From IMG/VR virus record IMGVR_UViG_3300025000_000084, positions 1-64,000 of that record: a stretch of DNA of 64,000 nt, one strand, 5' to 3'. Source of the DNA: a virus. Position numbers and translations under genes: made by a program. This document shows positions 8,173 through 19,000 of this stretch, piece after piece. The notes below the pieces were generated by a model. That model was not told the DNA's origin. It was given only the letters and a program-made list of their open reading frames with translations, and searched no databases. Every line of letters begins with the position of its first letter. Positions within the stretch are counted from its first letter, which is position 1.

Positions 8173-8870
8173 TGAAAATATCCGGCATATATCAGATCAA
8201 GTCTTTATGCAAGCCCGAGAGGATATACATCGGGAGTGCCGTTAATATCCATAGGAGATGGACTGTCCATCTATGTAACCTTAAAAGCAATATTCATCAT
8301 TCTGGTAAACTTCAAAATCACTTCAATAAATACGGTAAGAATGACTTGGTATTTTCAGTATTAATAGGCTGCGATAAAGAAGATTTGATTTCGACAGAGC
8401 AATACTTTCTTGATTTATATAAACCGTATTTCAATAATTGTATGATTGCGGGAAGTTGCATAGGTATTAAGCATTCCGAAGAGACAAAAAGCAAAATAAG
8501 TGCGGCTAATAAGGGTAAAATTCTTTCAGAAGTGACTCGCAAAAGAATGAGTGAGGCCGGGAAGAACAAGTCAGAGGAAACCAAAAGAAGAATAGGCGAT
8601 GCGGTAAGAAGAAGGCCTCCTGTTTCTGAGGAGACTAAAAGGAGAATTAGTTTGGCTAAGAAGGGGAAAAAGATATCTGAGGAAACCAGAATAAAAAGAA
8701 TTGAGACGCGAGGCCCCATATCAGATGAGACAAGGGAAAGAATGAGTGAAGCGAGCAAAGGGAGAATAGTATCTAAGGAAACACGAAGAAAGCACAGTGA
8801 GGCAATGAAAGGAAATAGATATGGGGTAAGAGCCAAACCTAAAATTGAACTTGAGTTAAATCTTAATTAA
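8172..8870 (+). CDS. GIY-YIG homing endonuclease with NUMOD3 repeats
   Basis: The N-terminal GIY-YIG nuclease domain shows SGIYQIKS (residues 4-11) and RIYIGSAVNIHRRW, and a LQNHFNKYG motif near residue 50. About seven NUMOD3-type repeats follow (SEETKSKIS, SEVTRKRMS, SEETKRRIG and similar), which bind DNA in I-TevI-like enzymes. The ATG overlaps the stop of the upstream gene (TAATG). The gene is AT-rich and Lys-rich compared with its neighbours, as expected of a selfish insert. It spreads itself by cutting alleles that lack it and has no role in the virion. Confidence 0.93.
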   Translation: MKISGIYQIKSLCKPERIYIGSAVNIHRRWTVHLCNLKSNIHHSGKLQNHFNKYGKNDLVFSVLIGCDKEDLISTEQYFLDLYKPYFNNCMIAGSCIGIKHSEETKSKISAANKGKILSEVTRKRMSEAGKNKSEETKRRIGDAVRRRPPVSEETKRRISLAKKGKKISEETRIKRIETRGPISDETRERMSEASKGRIVSKETRRKHSEAMKGNRYGVRAKPKIELELNLN

Positions 8871-8876
8871 TATACC

Positions 8877-10097
8877 ATGCCTACCACAAACTATCTCGAG
8901 GAAGGACCTGACTCCGCAATATTCCCATACGAGCAACTCAAAGAGGAAGAGGAGGCCAAGAAGAAGCAGCTGCAGGACTCGCAGAAAAAAATCCAGCGCA
9001 CAAACAGCGTTGGTGAAGCCTTCCGGCTATTGATTGACTCCGCTGGTGGATCCAAAGGTGCAACCATCAGACCCCGCGATGTGAACCCGGGAACTATGAA
9101 GGCATCGGAGAAAATGTATCAGATAGAGAGAGACAGCGATGCGGACATGGACCGGCTCCGTCTTATGGACCTTCAGAACAAACAGAATGACCTTCGCTAT
9201 AACCAAGGACTTGCAGCAGAGGCCAGGGGTAATGAGCGCGAGGATGCAAAGATAGCAGGGCAGAGAGAGTGGGAAGAAAAGAAGATCAGCGGGGAGAGAG
9301 AGTGGAGGGAAGGTCAGGCCGAGGAAGAGTTTGGTCGTGAGAAAGAGATGGCGGGAGAACGCGAGAAATCAGCCATGAGGATTGATACTCACCAGACCAA
9401 CGAGGATATCCGTAAGGCGCTGGCAGTAGATAAGGCAGAGCAGAGCAAGAACCCGTACCTCAAGCGTTACGCAACCATGTACGGGAACAAATCACCGTTT
9501 CTGGTCATCCCGGACACCGAGCAAGGGACAGACATTCCCCTGGGTGACGGAGATGCCATACAGGTCCTCAAGTGGATGCGGAGCGATCCGGCCATCAGTC
9601 AGTATGACAAAATGCAGATTGATCCCAAGGACCTGAGCAATAATCTCAAGTTTAAGAACCTTGTAGTCCAGAATTGGGACCGTTACAAGGACCTAGTGCG
9701 CAAACTTGCCTCCGGGCAGGCCATCAGCCCCGAGGAGGAGAAGGGAATCATCACCCGGGGAGAGAGAATGATAAGACAAACCGAATACGATACACGGCTC
9801 AAGGGAGTCGAGGCCATCCGCAATGATAAGAAGCGCGAGAGAGCTATGCAGGGATTGCAGGCAGAGTACCCCGATCTCCGTCAGCAAGAGCTCGAGGCAA
9901 GTCAGGCAGCCTCACAGCCTGCCGGACAGATATCCCTCAAGCCGGACCAGAGTGCAACCATTGATCAGGTCATCAATGCCACGGCCTCTCCCGAGCAGAA
10001 GCGGTCAGCTGTCTTTGGCTACCTGGTAAAGCAGGGCTATGACCAGACCGCAGCCAAGGAGTTCGCCGAGTTTGTCTATCAGAACTTAAATAACTGA
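8877..10097 (+). CDS. coiled-coil virion-associated protein, 406 aa
   Basis: The protein is dominated by charged helices. A Glu/Arg/Lys-rich coiled coil runs through residues about 90-180, with repeated EREWEE and GEREKS segments. A more globular part follows around residues 190-270 (YLKRYATMYGNKSPF), and the C-terminal domain has the pattern RSAVFGYLVKQGYDQTAAKEF. It lies two bases from the polyvalent gene and is probably a partner of it in the virion (internal or ejected). No enzymatic motif is seen. Confidence 0.6.
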   Translation: MPTTNYLEEGPDSAIFPYEQLKEEEEAKKKQLQDSQKKIQRTNSVGEAFRLLIDSAGGSKGATIRPRDVNPGTMKASEKMYQIERDSDADMDRLRLMDLQNKQNDLRYNQGLAAEARGNEREDAKIAGQREWEEKKISGEREWREGQAEEEFGREKEMAGEREKSAMRIDTHQTNEDIRKALAVDKAEQSKNPYLKRYATMYGNKSPFLVIPDTEQGTDIPLGDGDAIQVLKWMRSDPAISQYDKMQIDPKDLSNNLKFKNLVVQNWDRYKDLVRKLASGQAISPEEEKGIITRGERMIRQTEYDTRLKGVEAIRNDKKRERAMQGLQAEYPDLRQQELEASQAASQPAGQISLKPDQSATIDQVINATASPEQKRSAVFGYLVKQGYDQTAAKEFAEFVYQNLNN

Positions 10098-10099
10098 CC

Positions 10100-13000
10100 A
10101 TGACTGAAGGGAATAAGCCTAAGAAGGTCCTGTCAACAGACGATCTACTCAAGAGATACAATGCACAGACACCCGCCAAGCCGGTTAATGCCGGCAAGGG
10201 CCTCGATCCCTGGGGCTCTGAGCTCGTTGATATAGACCAGCTGTTAGGCGTAGCCCCGCAGTCAAGACCAGTAGGAGAGTTTAAGAAAACCGCACTTCCT
10301 CAATCAGACGAGGACTTGTTTCAGGCATGGATGGCCGGGGAACAGGATAATGATGAGTATGACTATCGTGGTTTTTATCAATCTGAAAGGGCGGGAGGGA
10401 GCTTAAAGCCAACCATCAATGATTACGTTAAGGAAGATCCAAACTATCACTTTTACTCGATTGGTGTTGATGGTAAAGTTCTGAAATCACCGAAACACAA
10501 AACCTTTGATAAGACCATTGCGGCTGAAAAGGCCCTGGGTAACGAGCTTTATACAGATGAGAATGGAGATTTAAGGACCCGAAAGGCACAGCCTCCGCAA
10601 GGGGAGCAGGATGATTGGATAAATGCCAACCGCGAAGAATGGGAGGCAGAGTGGGCCGATAAGAACATCTTCGAGAAGATAGGAACAGGCATAGAGCGCG
10701 GAGGTAAGCAGCTCAAAGGCGGTATGCAGAAGTTCGGTGCCGAGATCATGCCAAAGATAGGCGCGATAGGTGAGAGAATGTCCGGCGGTGCCTACACAGC
10801 GGATGACATCATTGATGCAATGACCCCTATGCGCCAGAAAGGGGAGCAGAAACTTGATGAGGCCGGTGCCATACAGGGTAAAGGGCTTGCCTTTGAGTTC
10901 GGCACGTTCATTCCACAGATGGCCGGGACCTTTGCAGCCCTGGCAGCTGCACCATTCTCCGGAGGAACATCTGCAAGCGCCATCCCGGGCATACTCGGTA
11001 CGGCAAACATTGGCGCTCTCACCAGCTCGGTAGTGGGTAGTACCCTCTATGAGGTTGAGAAATACAGCGAGGAGACCGGTAAAGAGATCTCAGAGGCAAA
11101 GAAATGGTCCGTTGCACTATTGGCCGGTACCGCGGAATTCGCTGCAGAGAAAATCCGTCTTGATCGCTTCCTCCCCAAGGGGATGACAAGCAAGATCCTC
11201 ACTCGCACCATGAAGGAGAGCCCCGAGGTAGCTGAGAGCATGATGCAGCAGTGGGCCAAAGCTCGTCCTGCCATGTATCAGAAGTTGCTACAGCTGGGCA
11301 AGACTACCTTCCGAAACTCCAAAGAGGAAGGGATAGAAGAGTTATGGACCCAGATAGCACAGGATTACGCCAATTACCTGTACCAGGATCCGGAGGACAG
11401 GATGGGATTCCAGCAGATCATGCTCAATGCCCTTAATGCAGCCAAGGGCGGTGCCATGATGGGCGGGTTTATCGGTCCGGCAAGCTACGGATCCAGCCAG
11501 CTCACCACAAACATGATGCGCAAGCGCAAGGGAGGAGTATCATTGGTGCAAACCAGCGATGGCAAGGTCTATGAAGCCCTGGGACAGAGCAAGGATGGCG
11601 AGATTTATGTGCAGAATGCCGTTGGCAAGCAGTCAACGATCAGCAAAAAGAACGTTAAGGACCAGGTAACGCTCACCAACGAGCAGATGAAGGAGTACCT
11701 CGATGCCTACGACCAGGGCAGCGCAGCACTCCCGGAGCTTGAGGCACGGATAGCCAATGACCCAGAGACACAGATACGGGAGCTGGGGAAGAAATACACC
11801 TTCCTGGGCTACTCAGAGCAGGAACCACAGACAAACAGCATTCGGTTTGGGGAACTAAGGGACGGCCGCATGGTCATTCTCACCTCTGTCAATGAGGCCG
11901 AGAACGAGGACCAGATGGTTTACACTGCCAAAGATGCAGAGAATCCAGAGGCAGCTCCGTTTATGGTCAAGGGCAATGATGTCATTAACAGAAAGTCTGT
12001 CTCTTATGAGGAGTGGGTGGCAAATGAGCTCGCTCAGTACCAGGCCACCAAGCAGCAGATGGATGCAATGGTCACCAAGGCACAGGCACCTGTGCAGGAA
12101 GGCGAGACCATACCCATTGGCGAGAGGCTCTTCAATGTCACAGAGGTCACAGACCAGGGCATCACTCTCAATGAGATAGACAAAGATGGCAATCTCACTG
12201 CCACAACCGAGGTTATCACCCCGGATAAGTACGGAGAGGTGTTCGGTATGCCGGAAGATCAGGGTGGTCAAGAAGGTGGTCAGGCTGGTGGTCAAGTGGA
12301 AGTAGCAGCACAGCCGGCAGCTGAGGGAGGAATTCAGACAGACGAGAATCAGCCTCAAACAGGCCCCGTTGCAGCAACAGATCAGGGAATTCAAACGCCA
12401 CAGGCCCAACCCGAGGCCATCAAGTCCCGGAAGATATCAGACGGCAGCACCGAGTTCACCATCATGCCCGAGGAGGATGGCTCATTCCGCATGCAGGAGG
12501 TCTTTGACACCCAGAAGAAGGCCGAATCAACCCTCAAGAAGCTGACCGAGCGTTATCCCAAGCTCACCTGGGAGATGCAGATGGTTGACTCCGGGGATCC
12601 TTTCACCCCGGATGAGTATGTCATCAAGGCCGCTGTCAAACAGGCCAAGAAAGAGGCTCCGGCAGCACCGGCAGAGGCACCAGCACCCGTAGCAGCCCCA
12701 ACTATTGCAGAAACAGCACAGGTTGAGGTAGAAATAGAACAGAAACCGACAGAATCGGAACAAAAATCAGAGGTTGTAGCACAAGAAACCCCGGTAGAGG
12801 TCCAAGCGGAAGCACCAGCCCAGGAAGAAGTTGAGGCGCAACCGGCAGAAACAGTAGAGGTAACACCCGAAGAGAAAGCTCAGACTGACCTCATGCGAGC
12901 CAACCGCGAGGCCAATACCAGGCCCACGGAAGCACAGAAGGAGGCCGGCAACTACAAGAAGGGTCATATGAAGTTCGCAGGGTTTGATATCTCCATTGAG

Positions 13001-16000
13001 AACCCGGTCGGATCAGTGAGATCCGGCACCGATCCCTCCGGAAAGAAGTGGTCCATGCTTCTAAACAACTCCTATGGCTACTTCCGCAGGACCAAGGCAA
13101 AGGATGGTGATCAGGTTGATGTGTTCTTGGGTGACAATCTCGCTGCACCGGATGTTTATATCGTTGACCAGGTGAACCCGGAGACCGGGACATTTGATGA
13201 ACACAAGGTAATGATGGGCTTTAACTCAGCCGAAGATGCCCGGGATAACTACCTTGCCAACTATGAACCGGGATGGAAAGGCATGGGATCCATCTCCAAG
13301 ATGTCACTCGAAGGTTTCAAGAAGTGGTTGGGTAGTGGTACCAGGACCCGCAAGCCGGTTGACAGTAATGTGCCTGTCAAGGCCAAGGAAGAGCCAAAGG
13401 AAGCTGAATACCCCAATCCAGAGATACCCCTTGAGGAAACCCTACCTAATGGCAGGGTAGTATATAACCAAGAAGGTGATAATGACCTTCAGGTTGTTGA
13501 TACATACAAAAGAGTTGATGCCTTCAGAAAAAAACACAATACAATAGCATTGTGGCAGGCCAAAACAGGCGACGTGGTGCAGGATATATTTACAGGGGAG
13601 GTTTTCACATTATCTAAGAAGGCCAGCGGCGGTATATCAAAACTGATTAGTGATGATGGTGTTGAGAAGAATATTAACAACAGCGATCCTCTCTTTATCA
13701 AGATTGAAAAGCCAACCAAGCAGCCAAAAGCAAAGAAGGCACCCGAACCAGCAGAGGATACCCGTCCGGTCAAGCAACTTACCAAGAAGAAAGGCTGGCC
13801 GATGTCAAAGGTTGATATAGCCAGACTCTCCCGGGAGCCGCAGTCATTTGAGGAGGCCGTATATCAATTCTTCATCAACAGAGGCCGCATATCAACAGCA
13901 AGACTCAAGCACCACCTCGGCACCCGCAGCCGTAGCGATTACGCCTCATTCATCTGGGCTCACAAGAAAGACGGTCAGATGACCGACAAACTCAATGAGG
14001 CTCATATCTTCCAATCACACCCGGAGTTACTTACTCAAGTGGGTGACCAGCAGGACCAGGAGAGGGCATTCTTTGATATATTACTTTCAGTCACCGGCCT
14101 CAATGACATGAGGACCCGCATTGATGAGATGCAGAGTAAGGCTGACCATGCCACCGAGGACATGCCTCCACCGCCGGATGAAGATGCAGAAACAGCAGCA
14201 CTGGATACCGGTCAGGTTATTACTGAAGAAATCCTGCCTTTAGTAGAGGGAGATCCAGATATTTTGCGTATATTTGAGGTCGAGATCAATGAGTTAGGTA
14301 AAACGCTCGAGGATCTTAAAGCACTTGCGGCCAGTGACCCTAATTATTTTCAAACGTTCCCCTACGGGCTCAATGAAAAGCAGTTTAACGAACTAAAAAG
14401 CATTCTCAATGATACAGAAAGACAAAAGCAAATTAGTGGGCTGGCTGACCAGGTTGGTAACATTGAGAGCCGCAGCCAAGGGAACGACACCTTACCAGGA
14501 GTCCCTGTCACTGAAAGCCGAGATGATGGAGAGGGCCGAGAAGAAGGAGTCCAGCCAACAGCCTCAGCAGAACCCGCAGAAGTAGCCAAGGCCCCCGAGT
14601 TTGCAGGGGAGCAGTTCAATATACCGGAAGAGACCCCGGAGCCCAAAACACAATCTGAGTTTGCGGGAGATTTTATCAAGAAACTCCCCGGGGATTTTCT
14701 TAAAGCCAGTGATGGATCTATTGATTTTGGATATATTAAGCCTGAAACAGGCCTAAAAGAGGCCCCTATAAGGCTTACTGTAGGTAACGATAGTCATGGA
14801 CTGATTCATATTGATAACCAGCACGGAGAGCAGATTAAGAAAGCAGGTTACAGAACCATCCAGGATTTCGTAGAGGAGGTTGCCAAGAATTATTCCGTTA
14901 TTCGCTCCGGCTCGACCTATAACAATAAACCAACATATCTCTTAGAACTAACTGACGACAAGAACAGGACACTTATCGTAGAAATGTCCAAGAATGGGGA
15001 ATATTGGAACGTAAATTCGGCTGGGATATTCAGGAAGGAGTACTCAAAAAATAAAGAAGTTGTTTGGTCCTTACCCGCATTAGGAATCAAGCAGTCCGTT
15101 ACTACTGATGAAGTTGCGTACCCGTCAGATGGCAAGAGCGGAGCTGACAAGGTTAGCGGGAACTCTCCACAAATAACTTCTTCTGAGGCCAAAGATACGA
15201 AAAAAATTGATGAAAGTCAAGAGTCGCAGGAGAAAAAAACCGCGGAGTTCGCTGGGGAGATATTTGATAAGCCGGAGGAAACCGCTGAGATCATCAAACT
15301 CAGGGAGGAGAATACGGCCGCCAATGAGATAATAGAAAAGCGGATACAACGGCTAAGGGCTGAGAGGGATGCCAAGGAAGAGAGCCTTCAAAAGCGCAAT
15401 GAACTATTTGGTGACCGCAAGGAGGAAGAGGAGAAGGCCGAGGGGATGCAGCCCATGTTCGCCGGTGATATCTTTAAGCCTACCTCCGAGAACCTTCAGA
15501 CGGCACTCAAGCCATTCAATGATGGCATCAAGAAGGCAGAGGAGGAGATCGCTCGCAATAACCAGATCCTTGACGAGAAGATAGCCCTGGTACTCTCCGG
15601 GGCACAGATGACCATTGACATGGAGGCGCCGGCTGAACCAGGTGAGAAGGCCGAGACTCCGAAGGAGGATGAACCGGATGCACTCAAGCTCGAGATGGTT
15701 GAATCAGTCAAACCCTCAGGTAAGATAGAGGATTTTGGAGAGAAGATATCGGGAGCAAAAAAAGAGATCCGTGGTCAGATTAAAAAGCATCTTGACACCA
15801 CCAATGAGGATATCCTCAATAATTCCATTTCGAAGACCCTGCCGCCGATTGACTATAAGCAGCTCATTGATAGTGGCGCCGCAACACGGGAGGAGGCAGC
15901 CTTCCTCCAGTATTTCCGCCACGAGATAGGCCCCAAGCCCAAGTCAACATACAAGCAACAGAGGTGGCTCCGTGGAGTGAATGCCTACAAGGATGTCCTG

Positions 16001-19000
16001 CGCTGGATAACAGACAAAGAGACATTCAAGGCAGAGCATAAGGGTATGACATTCATGGAGTTGATGAATGACAATATGAATGACTATGCCGTTCAGCAGA
16101 TGAAAGAGCAGGTGAGCCTGTTACTTGATCTCGGCTTCCCGGAGATCACATCACTGAAGGGCTATGAGTTAAGGCATTTCGAGGCCCGCAAAACTCTAAA
16201 TAAGGACCGGCAGTTAGTTGATATGCCGGCTGTCTTTGCTATCACCAAGGGTAATATGATCGTTCATAAGTTCGACACCCGTGAGGAGGCCATTGCCGGA
16301 CTGAAATATATCCTCACCACAGATAGCGAGGCGCCGCAGAAGGTCAAGTTCGATATGTGGCGCGAGCGCAATAAGCCCGGGATATTCATTGGCAAGAAGC
16401 TGGCAGCGGGTAAGTTCATCACCCTGGCTCAGGGATTTGATAAGGTATCCGAGGCATCAGCATACGTTAAGAACCACCAGGAGGAGCTTGAGAGATTGCT
16501 CGAAGAGAAGAAGGTTATTCCATATGAGCGCCCTGAGGAGAGAGGCCCGAGAGTAGGGAAGGACTACCGGGGAGGTGATAACATTACCCCGGAGGTGTTC
16601 TCTGAGACCTTTGGTTTTCGGGGAGTGCAGTTCGGTAACTATGTAGAGCAGCTGCGCCGGCAAGAGGACCTTAATGAGGCCTATGATGCCCTCGTTGACC
16701 TGGCTGATGTAATTGGAGTACCACCGAGAGCTTTGAGTCTTTCAGGACAGCTTGGAGTGGCCTTTGGTGCCAGAGGCTCCGGAGGCAAGAATGCAGCTGC
16801 AGCACATTACGAGCCACATGAGATAGTTATAAACCTCACCAAGGGTAACGGACCCGGCAGCTTTGCTCATGAGTGGTTTCATGCCGTTGACAGTTATTTC
16901 TCCCGTGCAAGAGGCCGTAAGATGGAGTTCATAACAGACCGGCCCCGTCCATTGATCAAACAGGACGGTAGTACCGATGAGTCCATCAGACCCGAGGTAC
17001 TTGAAGCATTTGATGGTCTTGTCAAGGCAATCAATCAATCAAAACTCCCGCTGAGATCCCGCGAGCTCGACAAGCGAAGGTCAAAGGACTATTGGAGTAC
17101 TACCATTGAGATGGGAGCCAGGTCCTTTGAATCCTATGTACGGACACGGATGGCAGACAAAGAGACAAAGAACGACTACTTGGTTGCCTTCCGCGACATG
17201 GTTGACTATATTGTTGCTGCCGGAGGCGCCGAGGATGCTTATCCCTACCCGACCGAGGCAGAGCTCGGGCCGATAGGAGAGGCGTTTGATAAACTATTTC
17301 AGACGATAAGCACTAAAGAAGAGGACGGCAGGACGGTGATGTTCCGCGTCATTGGCGAGAGAGGCGCAACACTTAATGATGTTCTCATTGACAACCTGGC
17401 AACTGCTAAAAAGATGGAGCCTGATCACTCACCCCGGGCGGTATTCCTTGCTACCGGATGGCAGAGAGGGGCAGATGGGTTGTGGAGGTATGAGACAAGG
17501 GATATTGAACTGAAGAAAGATATTGACTTTATAGGTGAACTGAAACCTCAGAATGAGGCATTCACCGAAGAGATACCATTAACCGAGATTGTGGATGACG
17601 AAGAATTATTCAATTCTTATCCGCAGCTCAAAAATGTCAAACTAACATTCTACAACTATGGAAGCTACCCAGAACTCACAAACACAGGAGCTTTTGCGAA
17701 TTTTACGCAGAAAATTATTGCTATCGGAACAAAGGACATGGCGAATGTTCATAAAAGCCAGTCGACCTTATTATCCAGAAACAGCAGAAGTAATACCAAC
17801 GATGAAGCAGTTGATTTATTTGTTTATGATAGAGATAGTCTCCGCTCCGTCCTATCACATGAGCTGCAACACTATATCCAACGAATTGAAGGATTTGGAG
17901 AAGGTGGCACGCTTCCAGGTAGAGGATCTGTCGGTCAGGGCGATTCTAAATACCAATATTCTCGCCTCGTTGGGGAAGTGGAAGCCAGAAATGTTCAGCG
18001 AAGGCTCGGCAGCACTCCAGAAGTACGCAGACAAACAATGCTATCCGAGACAGAAGACGTCGCCAGAGACCAACAAATAATTATCCGAAACAAGTACGAT
18101 AATCAGGAGAACAGGGGAATTGTCCCCAAGACTCCGCAACCTACCGGGTGGAATGCTCTTTCAGACCTACTCGAAGAGGATGACCGCCTTGACCGCGAGG
18201 CAGAGGTAAAGACCAGGATAAACCAACTGGCCAAGTCCCTTAATACCGATGTAGTTATCGTTCAGAACAGAGCAGCCCTACCCACGTCATTACAGGGAGC
18301 CGCCAAAAGAGTGGGACTTTGGGATTTCTCTACCCTGTATGGAATATGGGATCCGAATACGGACACAATGTACGTTATGATGGATGACCTGATGAAATCC
18401 GGGCCGCAGAATGCTATAATTGAGGCAACCAAGACCGTGCTGCATGAGGCTATAGCTCATAAAGGACTGCCAGCCATGCTCGGTACGGAAGAATATATCA
18501 AGCTCCTCGATGATATTTATGACAGTATCCCAAAGGCGGACAGGACTACTCTCGAGAATGACTATAACACAGAGGATAAGAGGACCATTGCACATGAATA
18601 CCTGGGCATGATGGCTGAGGATAATGTCAACCCCAACCTGTTCCAGCGCATACTTGCCAAAATTCGTGAGCTTATCCGTAAATTCTATAAGGTTGACTAT
18701 ACCGCAAATGATATTCATAGCCTGCTGAGACAGAGCCGAAAGAACCTTGAGAGAGGACCGGAGGGGCAGTCGGGCTACTACCGCAGCCGCCCCGTTGCCA
18801 TGGACTTTGAGTATGCCGGTGAATTCATGGAGGCATCACAGGCATCTTTACGAGCTCGCAAGGCAGCAGCAGCCAATGAGCCTCAGTTTGCCGGCCAGTA
18901 CTTTGGCTCACCGCTTGAGACTGCAGCCAAGGCCTATGCAGAGAAGAAGGCAGAGCGCACCGGCAAGGAGGTAGTGCAGGGGATCCGTGAGTACATACAG

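Noticed and set aside
8460-8830. Repeats within the 8172 gene as a CRISPR-like array
   Set aside because: The repeats are degenerate coding units (NUMOD3) with a continuous reading frame and no constant spacer length.
17658-18080. 140-codon plus-strand frame inside the polyvalent gene
   Set aside because: It overlaps the continuous 3911-residue frame, which holds clear HELQH and GEVEARN motifs there. The alternative frame has no motif or start signal.
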